From positions 1,364,001 to 1,428,000 of the forward strand of contig CAVRIT010000001.1 of NCBI GenBank assembly GCA_963721345.1: a DNA stretch of 64,000 bases. The letters are read 5' to 3'. The translations under genes and the position numbers were made by a program. The notes below the pieces were generated by a model. That model was given only the letters and a program-made list of their open reading frames with translations. It searched no databases and had not been told where the DNA came from. Shown here piece after piece: positions 35,750-44,806 of the stretch; positions within the stretch are counted from its first letter, which is position 1; the number at the start of each line of letters is the position of its first letter. Origin of the DNA: JACDAN01 sp963721345 (GTDB taxonomy: Bacteria; Actinomycetota; Thermoleophilia; Gaiellales; Gaiellaceae).

Positions 35750-36471
35750 ATCCCCAGCCCTCCGTCGACCAGCAGAACCTCTCCTGTCACGAACGCCGCG
35801 GCGTCCGAACACAGGAAGCGTACGGCCCCGGCGACGTCCTCCGGATCGCCGAGGCGGCCGAGCGGAGTGTTCGCCAGCATCGCCTGCTGCAGCTCTTCGG
35901 GCAGCTCGTTGGTCAGGCGGGTCGTGATGTAGCCGGGCGCGACGACGTTTGCGCGCACCCCGCGACTCCCGAGCTCGCGCGCCAGAGCCTTGGTGAAGCC
36001 GATGATCCCGGCCTTCGAGGCGGAGTAGTTCGTCTGGCCGGGGTTCCCGTGGAGGCCGACGACGCTCGAGATGTTCACGATCGCGCCCGACCGCCGCTTC
36101 ATCATCCCGCGGGTCACGGCACGACAGGTGTTGAAGGTGCCGCGGAGGTTCGTGTCGATCACGACGTCCCAGTCCTCGTCCGACATCCGCGCCAGGAGGC
36201 CGTCGCGCGTGACCCCGGCGTTGTTGACGAGGATGTCGACGTCGCCCGCCTCCTCGACGAGCCGTTTCGCCTCGTCCGGGTTCGAGACGTCGGCCTGCAC
36301 GGCCCGCCCGCCGATCTCGGCGACCGCTTCCTCAGCCTCGTCGGCGCCGGAGCGGTAGCCGACCACGACCTGCGCGCCGGCCTTGGCGAGCTCGGCCGCA
36401 ATCGCGCGTCCGATGCCGCGCGAGCCGCCCGTGACGAGCGCCGTTCGCCCTTCCAGGGAGCAGAAGTCCAC
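35746..36471 (-). CDS. fabG: 3-oxoacyl-ACP reductase
   Basis: A short-chain dehydrogenase of 241 residues using NADPH. It shows TGGSRGIGRAIA, NNAGVTRD, catalytic Ser in NISSVVG, and YSASKAG with Tyr/Lys. It reduces the keto product of the condensing enzymes. The GTG start is 3 bp after the fabD stop. The gene is coupled to fabF by GTGA. Confidence 0.96.
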   Translation of the reverse strand: MDFCSLEGRTALVTGGSRGIGRAIAAELAKAGAQVVVGYRSGADEAEEAVAEIGGRAVQADVSNPDEAKRLVEEAGDVDILVNNAGVTRDGLLARMSDEDWDVVIDTNLRGTFNTCRAVTRGMMKRRSGAIVNISSVVGLHGNPGQTNYSASKAGIIGFTKALARELGSRGVRANVVAPGYITTRLTNELPEELQQAMLANTPLGRLGDPEDVAGAVRFLCSDAAAFVTGEVLLVDGGLGM

Positions 36472-36474
36472 CGT

Positions 36475-37386
36475 CTAGACCGCGTCTTCGGCCTTCTGGA
36501 GACTCGCGACGTTGTTCACGGAGATCGTCTTCACGCCCCGGTCGATCCGCTTGACCAGGCCGGAGAGCACGTTGCCGGGCCCGACCTCCACGAAGGTCTT
36601 GACGCCTTCCTTGACCAGCCCCCGCGCCGCCTGGGTGAACTTGACCGGCGCCGTCACCTGCTCGACCAGCAGGCCGGCCATCCGCTGAGCCGGCTCGATC
36701 TTCGCCGTGACGGTCGACATGAACGGCGCAACCGGGTCGGCGAAGCGAACCTTGCCGACCGCCGGCTTCAGGCGCTCCGCCGCCTTGGCGACGAGCGGGC
36801 TGTGAAATGCGCCGGAGACCTTGAGCAAAACCGTGCGCTTCGCGCCGAGCGTGGACGCGCGGTGGATCAGTTCTTCGACCGCGCTGGCCTTCCCCGAGAC
36901 GACGATCTGCCCGGGGCAGTTGTAGTTCGCGGGCCACACGTCCTCGATCTCGGAGCAGAGCTGCTCGACGACCGCGTCGTCCAGACCGAGGATCGCCGCC
37001 ATCTTGCCGTTGCTCTCACGAGCCGCCTCGTCCATGGCCAGCCCGCGCTCCCGAACGAGCTTGATCGCTTCGCTCGTGTCGAGCGAGTTGGCCGCCGCGA
37101 TCGCCGCGAACTCTCCGACCGAGTGCCCGACCACGTAGTCGGGCGCGATCCCGCGCGCCCGCAGCGCCGCGAGCACGGCGAGGCTCGTCGCGACGAGCGC
37201 CGGCTGCTGGACGTCCGTCCGGACGAGCTCGTCAAGCGGCGCTTCGAAGCAGAGCCGTCTCAGGTCGAGGCCGGAGGCCTCGGAGCCCACGCGGTAGACC
37301 TCCATCGCTTCGGGGACCGCCTCGGCGATCTCCCGCCCCATCCCCTCCTCGAGTGAGCCCTGGCCTGGAAAGCAAAATGCGATCAC
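36475..37386 (-). CDS. fabD: malonyl-CoA:ACP transacylase
   Basis: A protein of 303 residues. FCFPGQGSLEEGMG is at the N-terminus, the nucleophile Ser is in VGHSVGEFAA, Arg is in VRERG and the catalytic His is in SGAFHSPLV. It loads malonate onto the acyl carrier protein. The GTG start overlaps the fabH stop (GTGA). Confidence 0.96.
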   Translation of the reverse strand: MIAFCFPGQGSLEEGMGREIAEAVPEAMEVYRVGSEASGLDLRRLCFEAPLDELVRTDVQQPALVATSLAVLAALRARGIAPDYVVGHSVGEFAAIAAANSLDTSEAIKLVRERGLAMDEAARESNGKMAAILGLDDAVVEQLCSEIEDVWPANYNCPGQIVVSGKASAVEELIHRASTLGAKRTVLLKVSGAFHSPLVAKAAERLKPAVGKVRFADPVAPFMSTVTAKIEPAQRMAGLLVEQVTAPVKFTQAARGLVKEGVKTFVEVGPGNVLSGLVKRIDRGVKTISVNNVASLQKAEDAV

Positions 37387-38381
37387 GTCGTCCTCCCGTT
37401 CGCGGTCCACTCCATCAGCGCCGAGCCCCACGTGAGTCCGGCGCCCATTCCCGTCATCAGCACAGTCGTTCCAGGCTGGAGTCTCCCGTCCGCCTCTGCA
37501 TCTGCGAGGGCGAGCGGGATCGAGCCCGACGAGGTGTTTCCATACCTGTCCACGTTCACGATCACGCGATCTTCCGGGATTCCCAGCTTCTTCGTCGCGT
37601 AATCGATGATCCGCGTGTTCGCCTGGTGCGGCACGTAGACGTCGACGTCATCGATCGTGCGCCCCACCTCGTCCAGCAGCGCCTCGGCCGATGACACCAT
37701 CACGCGTGTGGCGAACTTGAACACCTCCCGGCCGTTCATCTTCACCAGCTTGTCCGCGTTCTCGAACGTGCGCGAGCCGCTTCCGGGAAGCCAGAGGTGC
37801 TCGCCGCCGCCGCCGTCGGCGCCCAGCTCGAAACCGAGGAAACCACCCTCATCGACCCGTTCGAGCACCACCGCGCCCGCGCCGTCGCCGAAAAGGACGA
37901 GCGTCGAACGGTCGGTCCAGTCGAGGATCTTCGAGAGGACGTCGCCGCCGACGACCAGCGCCTTCTTCGAGAGACCCGACGTGACCATCGAGTGGGCCTG
38001 CGCCAGCGCGTAGACGAAGCCCGTGCAGCCTGCGAGCAGGTCGTAGGCCGCGGCGTCGGGCGCGGGCAGCAGGTCACCGAGGAGCGCGCCAGTCGTCGGA
38101 AACATCATGTCGGGCGTCACCGTCGCGACGATGATCAGGTCGAGCTCCTCCGGCTTGACCCCAGCCCGGTCGAGGGCGATGCGCGCAGCGGGGAGCGCGA
38201 GGTCGGTCATCGCCTGCTCCGGCGCGGCGATCCTGCGCTCCCGGATGCCGGTGCGCTCGACGATCCACTCGTCCGTTGTGTCGACGAGCGTCGAGAGCTC
38301 GTCGTTCGTGAGCACGCGCTCGGGTGTGTAGGTGCCGAGGCCGGTGATCGAGACCGGCGCGCCGTTCGAGCGGCCGATCAC
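37383..38381 (-). CDS. fabH: 3-oxoacyl-ACP synthase III
   Basis: A protein of 332 residues that starts fatty-acid synthesis by condensing an acyl-CoA primer with malonyl-ACP. The catalytic Cys is in LAGCTGFVYAL, His in VPHQANTRI, and Asn in RYGNTSSGS. Members in this phylum often accept branched primers. The GTG overlaps the fabZ stop (GTGA), continuing the tightly coupled chain fabZ-fabH-fabD-fabG-fabF. Confidence 0.96.
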   Translation of the reverse strand: MIGRSNGAPVSITGLGTYTPERVLTNDELSTLVDTTDEWIVERTGIRERRIAAPEQAMTDLALPAARIALDRAGVKPEELDLIIVATVTPDMMFPTTGALLGDLLPAPDAAAYDLLAGCTGFVYALAQAHSMVTSGLSKKALVVGGDVLSKILDWTDRSTLVLFGDGAGAVVLERVDEGGFLGFELGADGGGGEHLWLPGSGSRTFENADKLVKMNGREVFKFATRVMVSSAEALLDEVGRTIDDVDVYVPHQANTRIIDYATKKLGIPEDRVIVNVDRYGNTSSGSIPLALADAEADGRLQPGTTVLMTGMGAGLTWGSALMEWTANGRTT

Positions 38382-38809
38382 TGTTCGACGGCGAAGGTGA
38401 GCGTGCCGCGCGCCGCCAGTTTCCCGTCGACTGTCGCGGTTGCCTTACCGCGCCCGATGGGGCCTCGCATCCGCTCGATCTCGCACGTGAGCTCGAGCTC
38501 GTCGCCCGGCTCCACGACGCGCTTGAAGCGGACGCCGTCGATCCCCGCGAAAAGCGCGAGCTTGCCGCGGTTCTCTTCCTGCATGAGCACGGCCACGGCG
38601 CCTGCCTGCGCCATCGCCTCGACGATCAGCACGCCCGGCATGATCGGGCGGCCCGGAAAATGGCCGCTCAGGTACCACTCGTCGGGCCGGACGCGCTTGC
38701 GCGCGACGACGCGCTCCCCGGGCGAGAGCTCCACGACCTCGTCCAACAGGAGGAATGGGTCGCGGTGCGGCAGGATCGCCTCGATCTCGTCACGTGTGAG
38801 AACGGACAA
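38378..38809 (-). CDS. fabZ: 3-hydroxyacyl-ACP dehydratase
   Basis: A hot-dog-fold enzyme of 143 residues. The N-terminus has LPHRDPFLLLDEV. The catalytic His is in GHFPGRPIMPG and Glu in LIVEAMAQ. The start is TTG; TAGACT (minus strand, 38822-38817) lies exactly seven bases upstream, which supports this start despite the rare codon. It is the first gene of the fatty-acid operon. Confidence 0.94.
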   Translation of the reverse strand: MSVLTRDEIEAILPHRDPFLLLDEVVELSPGERVVARKRVRPDEWYLSGHFPGRPIMPGVLIVEAMAQAGAVAVLMQEENRGKLALFAGIDGVRFKRVVEPGDELELTCEIERMRGPIGRGKATATVDGKLAARGTLTFAVEQ

Positions 38810-38816
38810 TCCGGTG

Positions 38817-38826
38817 AGTCTAGTCT
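38817..38826. promoter_or_regulatory. overlapping divergent -10 boxes (fabZ operon / birA)
   Basis: The decamer AGTCTAGTCT gives TAGACT on the minus strand (38822-38817) and TAGTCT on the plus strand (38821-38826), sharing TA at 38821-38822. Each lies seven bases before its start codon (TTG 38809 and GTG 38834). Fatty-acid synthesis and the biotin ligase that activates acetyl-CoA carboxylase would thus compete for, or be coordinated by, one core. Confidence 0.6.
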
Positions 38827-38833
38827 CGCGGAG

Positions 38834-39427
38834 GTGACCGCCGATTCGCTAGCGCCGGAGACGGTCGAGCCGCTTTTGCGGGGGCGCTTCGGCTGGCCGT
38901 ACACGTACCTTGAACGCGTCGAGTCGACGCAGCGCGAGCTTCCGGTGGATGCGCCCGAGGGCGCCGTCGCCGTCGCCGAGGAGCAGACGGCCGGCCGCGG
39001 TCGCCTCGGCCGGCGCTGGCTCGCGCCGCCGGGGACAAGCGTGCTCATGTCGGTCAACCTGCGGCCGCCAGTTCCGACCGAGCGGCTGCCGGAGCTGTCG
39101 ATCGTCGCGGGGCGGGCGGTGGTGGACGCTGTCGCCGCGACGACTGGGATCAGCGCCGAGCTGAAGTTCCCGAACGACCTTCTGGTCGGCGGCCGGAAAG
39201 TCGCCGGCATCCTCGCGGAGGCACGAGACGGCAGGGTCGTGCTCGGGATCGGAATCAACGTCAACCTCGAGGAGGCGGAGCTCCCGGTCGACGTCGCGAC
39301 ACCCGCCACCTCGCTCCTCGTCGAGACCGGCGGGAGGATTCCGCGTGCCGCGCTTCTCGCGGCCGTCCTCGAACGGCTGGAGGCTCGCTACGACGAGTGG
39401 GTCAGCGAAGCCGGAGTCGCGCGCTGA
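38834..39427 (+). CDS. birA: biotin--[acetyl-CoA carboxylase] ligase, short form
   Basis: A protein of 197 residues that attaches biotin to AccB. It shows VESTQREL, EEQTAGRGRLGRRW, LKFPNDLLVGGRKVAGIL and VVLGIGINVN, the complete catalytic core. It has neither the N-terminal DNA-binding domain of E. coli BirA nor much of the C-terminal SH3-like domain, so it is an enzyme only. It faces the fab/acc cluster it serves. Its 3' end overlaps the convergent amidase by 26 bp. Confidence 0.93.
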   Translation: MTADSLAPETVEPLLRGRFGWPYTYLERVESTQRELPVDAPEGAVAVAEEQTAGRGRLGRRWLAPPGTSVLMSVNLRPPVPTERLPELSIVAGRAVVDAVAATTGISAELKFPNDLLVGGRKVAGILAEARDGRVVLGIGINVNLEEAELPVDVATPATSLLVETGGRIPRAALLAAVLERLEARYDEWVSEAGVAR

Positions 39428-41471
39428 CGTTTCCCGCCGCGTCCTCGGCGAACACATCCAACCGCTTGAAGGGACGCGCCAGCACCACGTTGAAGATCCC
39501 GGCCCTCGGCCGCCGAACGGTCACCAAAACGCCGTCGGCGACGAACGTCACCGTTGCGGGCTCGCTCAGGGACACGCGCAGCGGCCGCTTCGACGTTCGC
39601 TTCAGCACGGGCTTGACCCGGTCGAGCCGAAGCTTGTACTCCTGCGTCACCGAGCCGACGGGGTCCGTCACGGTGAGTGCGAGGCGATAGCTCCCGTCGG
39701 CTGCCCGCCCGTCCCAGGCGAGCGCCTGCGGTCCTGCCGGCAGCTCGCCGGAGACGAGAGACGCCAGCGGCGTGGTGCCGCGAAGCACGTCGAGGCGCAC
39801 GAGGGACGGCACGGCGAGGTTGAACGAGATCGCGGCTGAGTCGTTGCGCCCGTCGGCGTTCGGCGAGAGCTCCGTCGGGACGACGGTGAAGCCCGAAAGG
39901 GTGCGCGAGAGCACGACGGGCACAGCCGTCGTGAGCTGCCGACCCGCGGGGCCGCGGGCGGTGAGGACGAGCTGGTACCGGCCGTCGGGATACGCACCGC
40001 CGTCCCAGGTGAACACCTGCGGTCCGGCAGGAAGCGCACCGCTGAACAGCCTTCCGAGCGGCGTCGCGTCCTCCGCCTGAAGGTCGATGGAGAGCGTGGC
40101 CGGAGCACCGAGGCGATAGTTGATCCGCGTCACGTCCGTCAGCCCGTCGCCGTTCGGCGTGAACCCCGCAGGCGTGGCCCGGACGCCCTCGAGCGTCAGG
40201 GCGCCCGCAGCGCTCGCCAGCGTTCCGGTCGCAGGCCGGAGAGTCGGACCGGCGCCGATGCTGTACGTGTAGGTGCCCGGCGTCACAAGTCGCGCGTCCC
40301 ATGTCCATCGCACGGTGCTGCCGAACCCCGTGCCGACTGCGACCGGCTTCTGGGCCGCGTCGAAGACGGTCACGCTCCAGGACAACGCGCTCGAGAGACG
40401 GGCCGTGAAGCTCACCAGCCCGCCGATCGAGCCTTCGATCGTGGGTGAGTAGAGCTTCGGCAGGCCGATCGCGGCCGCGCTCTTCGCGAGCGCGTCGAGC
40501 TGGCCGTAGAGGCCGCTCCCCGGGCAGCTCGTGTAGCCCGTGTCGCGATGGCCGGAAACCGCCCGGATCGACACCGGCAGGCCTTTGCGGAACTTCGGAT
40601 TCCCGGAGGACACGACGGGCGAGCGTCCCACCGGATGGACGTGTGCAACGTCGAGACGCCAGGCGATCAGCCGGCTGATCGCGTTCCGCGCCGCGGCCGA
40701 CGGCTTCCGTCCGTCGTAGGTGCCGAGCAGCGCGATCCCGACCGAGCCGGTGTTGAACCCCTGCGCGTGCGCGCCGATCACGTTCCGCTCGATCCCGCCG
40801 TAGCGACCTTCGAAGACCTGGCCGAAGCGATCGACGAGAAAGTTGTAGCCGATGTCGTCCCAGCCGTTCCCGAGCACGTGGTAGGTCTGGATGCCGCGCA
40901 CGATCGCCGCCGACTGCCCACGCGAGTACGCGGACGCGCCTGCGGTGTGGTGGACGACCGCCGTGACGACCGACGGGGCGAAGTCCGGGTTGTCCCGCCG
41001 GATCGCCTCGTTCGCCCGCCAGCTCTTGCGGAGGATGATCTTCGGCGTGCCCGCCATCTGGAGCACCGGGTCGGCGACAGCCTCCTCCGGGCTCCAGACG
41101 AAGTGCGCACGGACCCGTTCGACCCGACCGCGCGTCCGAACCTGCACGCGCTCCGCCGGCCCAGTCCACCACGGATTGCCGATCCGCCAGGAGCGCGTCC
41201 GGCGGGCCTCGTCCGTGCCTCTGTCCGGGAGATCCTCCGGCTCGGCGCCGGCCTCGTGCCACGCGCTCCAGCCGCGCTCACCGCGAACCCGGAAGAACAC
41301 GCGTCCCTGCCCCCGCCAGTGGAGCCCCAGCAGGTTGAACCGCGTCGGCGCCTCGGCAGCCGCGAGTGTGCGGACATTCCCGACGGGAAGGTCGCGCGTG
41401 ACGAGCGTCGCCTCCGCCCAGGCGGTCGACGGCAAGGCAAGCGCGACGATGGCAGCGACGAGCAGTCTCAT
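39402..41471 (-). CDS. exported N-acetylmuramoyl-L-alanine amidase (PGRP type) with FlgD-like repeats
   Basis: A protein of 689 residues. The signal peptide is at 1-19. The amidase_2/PGRP domain (about 140-310) has VVHHTAGAS, YNFLVDRFGQVFEGR, HAQGFNTGSVGIALLG and the zinc motif SGHRDTGYTSCPG. The C-terminal 350 residues contain at least two FlgD/Ig-like units, each with a FTPNGDGLTD- or LSPNADGRND-type motif and a WDG turn. Such repeats place enzymes on the cell surface. It cuts the amide between MurNAc and the stem peptide, probably in wall turnover. Confidence 0.9.
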   Translation of the reverse strand: MRLLVAAIVALALPSTAWAEATLVTRDLPVGNVRTLAAAEAPTRFNLLGLHWRGQGRVFFRVRGERGWSAWHEAGAEPEDLPDRGTDEARRTRSWRIGNPWWTGPAERVQVRTRGRVERVRAHFVWSPEEAVADPVLQMAGTPKIILRKSWRANEAIRRDNPDFAPSVVTAVVHHTAGASAYSRGQSAAIVRGIQTYHVLGNGWDDIGYNFLVDRFGQVFEGRYGGIERNVIGAHAQGFNTGSVGIALLGTYDGRKPSAAARNAISRLIAWRLDVAHVHPVGRSPVVSSGNPKFRKGLPVSIRAVSGHRDTGYTSCPGSGLYGQLDALAKSAAAIGLPKLYSPTIEGSIGGLVSFTARLSSALSWSVTVFDAAQKPVAVGTGFGSTVRWTWDARLVTPGTYTYSIGAGPTLRPATGTLASAAGALTLEGVRATPAGFTPNGDGLTDVTRINYRLGAPATLSIDLQAEDATPLGRLFSGALPAGPQVFTWDGGAYPDGRYQLVLTARGPAGRQLTTAVPVVLSRTLSGFTVVPTELSPNADGRNDSAAISFNLAVPSLVRLDVLRGTTPLASLVSGELPAGPQALAWDGRAADGSYRLALTVTDPVGSVTQEYKLRLDRVKPVLKRTSKRPLRVSLSEPATVTFVADGVLVTVRRPRAGIFNVVLARPFKRLDVFAEDAAGNVSARLRLR

Positions 41472-41537
41472 CCGACCCCGACCCAGGTTGTCAGCGTGGC
41501 CTGCCGGGCGCAAGGGTCTTGATACGATCCTTACACC

Positions 41538-42827
41538 GTGAAAAGCCGCGCTCTGCGGGCACTTTTGACTGCGTTCGCGGCACTCGCGATCGTTCCTGCC
41601 GCACATGCCGCCACACCGCGAGTGCTCGCGGTGGAGTTCGACAACGACGTCAACCCGGTCACGGCGGACTACGTCACCGGCGAGATCGAGCGGGCCAACG
41701 ACGAGAAATACGACGCCGTCGTGATCCTGCTCGACACCCCGGGCGGCCTCGGCGAGTCGATGAAGCAGATCTACGAGGCGCAGCTCGCGTCGAAGGTCCC
41801 GGTCATCGTCTACGTGTCGCCCGACGGAGCCTGGGCGGCCTCCGCGGGTGTCTGGATCGGTGAGGCGGGCGACATCCTGGCGATGGCGCCGCAGACCAAC
41901 ATCGGCTCCTCGACGCCGATCAACGTCGGCGGGGAAGACATCCAAAAGGATCTGCGGAACAAGGTCGTGAACAACGCCGTCGCCTCGCTCGAGTCGATCA
42001 TGCGCGAGCACGGACGCGACGAGTCGTGGGCGGAGGAAGCGGTGCGCGACGGCAAGAACCTGGCCGCTCGCGACGCCCTCGAGCGAAACGTGATCGACGT
42101 CGTCTCATCCTCGCTGCCGGCCCTGCTGAACGAGATCGACGGGCGCAAGACGAAGCCGAAGGGCATCGTGCTGAACACCGCCGGGGCGACGGTCGAGCGC
42201 GTGGAGATGTCGCTGTGGAAGCGCGTCCTCGACACGCTGATCGACCCGAACCTGATCGTGATCCTGATGTCGATCGGCTTGCTGGGCCTGACGATCGAGC
42301 TGTGGAGCCCGGGGCTGATCTTCCCGGGAACCGTCGGCGCGATCGCGCTGATCATCGGCCTGTTCGGCCTGCAGGTCCTGCCCGTGAGCTGGGCAGGGCT
42401 TCTCCTGATGATGCTCGCGGCCGTTTTCTTCGCAGCCGAGATGTTCGTCATGAGCCACGGCGCACTTGCGCTCGCAGGCGCCGTCTGCTTCGTGATCGGC
42501 TCGCTGATGCTGTTCGATCCCGCCGGCGAGAACTACCAGGTGACGCTCGAAGTGGCGCTGATCGTGGCCGCCTCGATGGCCCTGATGGTCGGCTTCGCCG
42601 TCGCCAAGATCGTCCAGGCCCGAAAGGCAACCGTCGTCACGGGCCAGGAGGAGCTGGTCGGCCAGATCGGGGTCGTACGGGAGACACTCGATCCGGAGGG
42701 GCTCGTGTTCGTCCACGGCGAGCTGTGGCGCGCGAGGACGAGCGGCGACGCGGTTGCCTCCGGCGAATCGGTACGCGTCGACGGTCTCGAGGACGCTCTG
42801 ACCCTGAGCGTGTCTTCCGCGACGTAG
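41538..42827 (+). CDS. NfeD-family membrane protein with ClpP-class serine protease domain
   Basis: A protein of 429 residues. It has a signal peptide (about 1-24), then a ClpP-like protease domain with LDTPGGLGESM and the catalytic Ser in GAWAASAGVWIG. Four or five membrane helices lie at about 230-360, and a C-terminal NfeD OB-fold has GQIGVVRETLDPEGLVFVHGELW. Family members cleave SPFH-protein tails and sit in membrane microdomains. The SPFH gene follows after 9 bp, confirming the pair. The start is GTG, nine bases after TACGAT. Confidence 0.92.
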   Translation: MKSRALRALLTAFAALAIVPAAHAATPRVLAVEFDNDVNPVTADYVTGEIERANDEKYDAVVILLDTPGGLGESMKQIYEAQLASKVPVIVYVSPDGAWAASAGVWIGEAGDILAMAPQTNIGSSTPINVGGEDIQKDLRNKVVNNAVASLESIMREHGRDESWAEEAVRDGKNLAARDALERNVIDVVSSSLPALLNEIDGRKTKPKGIVLNTAGATVERVEMSLWKRVLDTLIDPNLIVILMSIGLLGLTIELWSPGLIFPGTVGAIALIIGLFGLQVLPVSWAGLLLMMLAAVFFAAEMFVMSHGALALAGAVCFVIGSLMLFDPAGENYQVTLEVALIVAASMALMVGFAVAKIVQARKATVVTGQEELVGQIGVVRETLDPEGLVFVHGELWRARTSGDAVASGESVRVDGLEDALTLSVSSAT

Positions 42828-42836
42828 GATCCGGCC

Positions 42837-43595
42837 GTGGGCGTTCTGATCGCAGTCGGTGTCATCGCGCTGATCGTGATCATCCTGCTGTCGGCGTCGG
42901 TGCGCGTCGCGCGGGAGTACGAGCGCGGCGTGATCTTCCGTCTCGGCCGCCTCAAGTCGCCGCCCAAGGGCCCAGGCCTCTTCCTGCTGATTCCGATCAT
43001 CGACAAGATGATCCGCGTCGACCTGCGGACGGTGACGCTCAACGTCCCGCCGCAGGAGGTGATCACGCGGGACAACGTTCCGGTTCGCGTCAACGCGGTC
43101 GCCTACTTCCGGATCATCGACCCCGAGCGGGCGATCGTCCAGGTCGAGAACTTCATGGTCGCCACCTCCCAGATCGCGCAGACCACCCTGCGGAGCGTCC
43201 TCGGCCAGCACATGCTCGACGAGCTGCTGTCGGAGCGCGACAAGATCAACACGATCCTCCAGCAGATCATCGACGAGGCCACGGCCCCCTGGGGCGTCAA
43301 GGTCTCGATCGTCGAGGTGAAGGACGTCGAGATCCCCGGCGGCATGCAGCGCGCGATGGCGCGGCAGGCGGAAGCCGAGCGCGAGCGGCGCGCGAAGGTG
43401 ATCGCGGCCGAGGGTGAGTTCCAGGCTTCCGAGCAGCTGAAGAACGCCGCGCTCGTCCTCGCCGAGAACCCGATGTCGCTCCAGCTCCGGTTCCTGCAGA
43501 CGATGCTCGAGATCAGCTCGGAACGCTCTTCGACGATCATCCTGCCGCTCCCGATCGAGCTCTTCGGGCCGTTTCTCGACGGCAACCGCAGCTGA
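42837..43595 (+). CDS. SPFH/band-7 protein (slipin)
   Basis: A protein of 252 residues. One N-terminal membrane segment (about 3-22) is followed by an SPFH domain: REYERGVIFRLGR, GPGLFLLIP, RDNVPVRVNAVAYFR. A helical EAERERRAKVI coiled coil comes next and the protein ends IELFGPFLDG. Slipins form ring-like scaffolds in the membrane and are processed by their NfeD partner encoded just upstream. Its TGA overlaps the CTG start of the GalT-like gene (CTGA). Confidence 0.93.
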   Translation: MGVLIAVGVIALIVIILLSASVRVAREYERGVIFRLGRLKSPPKGPGLFLLIPIIDKMIRVDLRTVTLNVPPQEVITRDNVPVRVNAVAYFRIIDPERAIVQVENFMVATSQIAQTTLRSVLGQHMLDELLSERDKINTILQQIIDEATAPWGVKVSIVEVKDVEIPGGMQRAMARQAEAERERRAKVIAAEGEFQASEQLKNAALVLAENPMSLQLRFLQTMLEISSERSSTIILPLPIELFGPFLDGNRS

Positions 43596-44371
43596 CGGAC
43601 ATCCAGGTAGATCCGTTAACCGGGCGGCGTGTCGTCTTCGCGCCGCGTCGCGGAGATCGTCCGGGCGCCTGGCTGCCGGAGATCGAGCCGCCAACAGACG
43701 AGGAGCTCGAGAGCTGCCCGTTTTGTGCCGGCCGTGAGGACCGAACGCCGCCGGAGACGCTCCGCATCGGTGACCCGTGGCGCGTGCGCGTCGTACCGAA
43801 CCTCTACCCCGCGTTCGAGAGGCAGGAGGTCGTCATCCACTCGCCGGAGCACCTCCGATCTTTCGCCGACCTCGACGACGGGCAGGTCGAGTCGGTCGCC
43901 GAAGCGTGGGAGCAGCGGGCTGCGCCGTACGCGCTCGTCAACGAGGGACGCCTCGCCGGCGCGAGCCTGCCGCACGTCCACTCGCAACTCGTCTGGCTCG
44001 GACCTGCCCGAGGAGGACACGTCCGACCTACCCGAGTTGCTCCGGCCCTATCCGCTCCAGCGGCGAGGTGGAGTCGTCTCCGCCGTCCATCCCGCCGGCG
44101 CGAGCCCCTACGAGAGCCTGATCGCAGCCGAAGAGGACGGCGCGCGGCTCGCAGACGGCCTCATCCTGCTGCGCGACCTCGTGCGGCAGCTGCGGAGCGC
44201 CGAAGGGCGCGAGACCGTGGAACGCGTGGCTTCACCCGGGTCCCCCGTGGCACTTCCACTTCGTGCCGCGCCTCACCGCCGTCGCCGGGATCGAGCTCGG
44301 CGCAGGGATCTACGTCAATGTGATGCCGCCGGACCGCGCGGCCGAGCGACTGGGAGCCACTCAGGGGTTGA
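43592..44371 (+). CDS. galactose-1-phosphate uridylyltransferase-like protein, apparent frameshifts
   Basis: A HIT-superfamily GalT. The N-terminus DPLTGRRVVFAPRRGDRPG and zinc site CPFCAG are in the first frame, with the active-site block LPHVHSQLVW. The second frame reads HPAGASPYESLIAAEE, and the third HPGPPWHFHFVPRLTA with two zinc or structural histidines. Extra bases near 44000 and 44217 explain the shifts. A possible third near 44352 would end the protein at 44371; otherwise it runs on antisense to the MerR gene until 44505. The only plausible start is CTG at 43592. It may act on sugar- or nucleotide-1-phosphates. Confidence 0.7.
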
Positions 44372-44678
44372 GGCTGGGGGCCGGCGCCGCGTCGCGCTCG
44401 CGCTCCCGGAACCGGCGAGCGGCCTCGATCGCCGCCCCGAGGTTCAGGCCCTTGTCCTTCGCCTGCTTGATCAGCATCACGGTCTCGACCGCGTCCATGT
44501 CGTAGATCCGCTGCTTGCGGCCCTTCGTCGGGATCTTGGCCTTGTTCGTCCAGTAGTCGAGCTGCATCTTGGAGATGCCGGCGATCTGGCAGACCTGGCC
44601 AAGGTAGAGCTCGACCTTGTCGAAATGCTTCGACAGATCGATTGGTTCGAGCAGATCAGCTTGTGTGCTTGGAGGCAT
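44361..44678 (-). CDS. small MerR-type DNA-binding protein
   Basis: A protein of 105 residues with one MerR helix-turn-helix: YLGQVCQIAGISKMQLDYW, followed by the wing GRKQRIYDMDAVETVMLIKQAK. It lacks the long dimerisation helix and effector domain, so it is a minimal MerR or a HspR/SoxR-like truncated regulator. A GAGGGG Shine-Dalgarno precedes the ATG. It is upstream of nothing in its own direction, so its target is unknown. Confidence 0.82.
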   Translation of the reverse strand: MPPSTQADLLEPIDLSKHFDKVELYLGQVCQIAGISKMQLDYWTNKAKIPTKGRKQRIYDMDAVETVMLIKQAKDKGLNLGAAIEAARRFRERERDAAPAPSLNP

Positions 44679-44806
44679 ACAGCACCCCTCTTCGATTCAG
44701 ATTTCCCAACCCCTGGCTAGGAAGATAACGCTCCAGAGCAGGAATGGGAAGGGGGAACCGCACTAAAAGCTGTAGAAGCTGTCGCTTCGAGCGGCGAAAA
44801 AGGGCG

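Noticed and set aside
44371..44505. C-terminal extension of the GalT-like protein to 44505
   Set aside because: This stretch is antisense to the MerR gene and arginine/serine-rich; a further indel near 44352 and a stop at 44371 is more likely.
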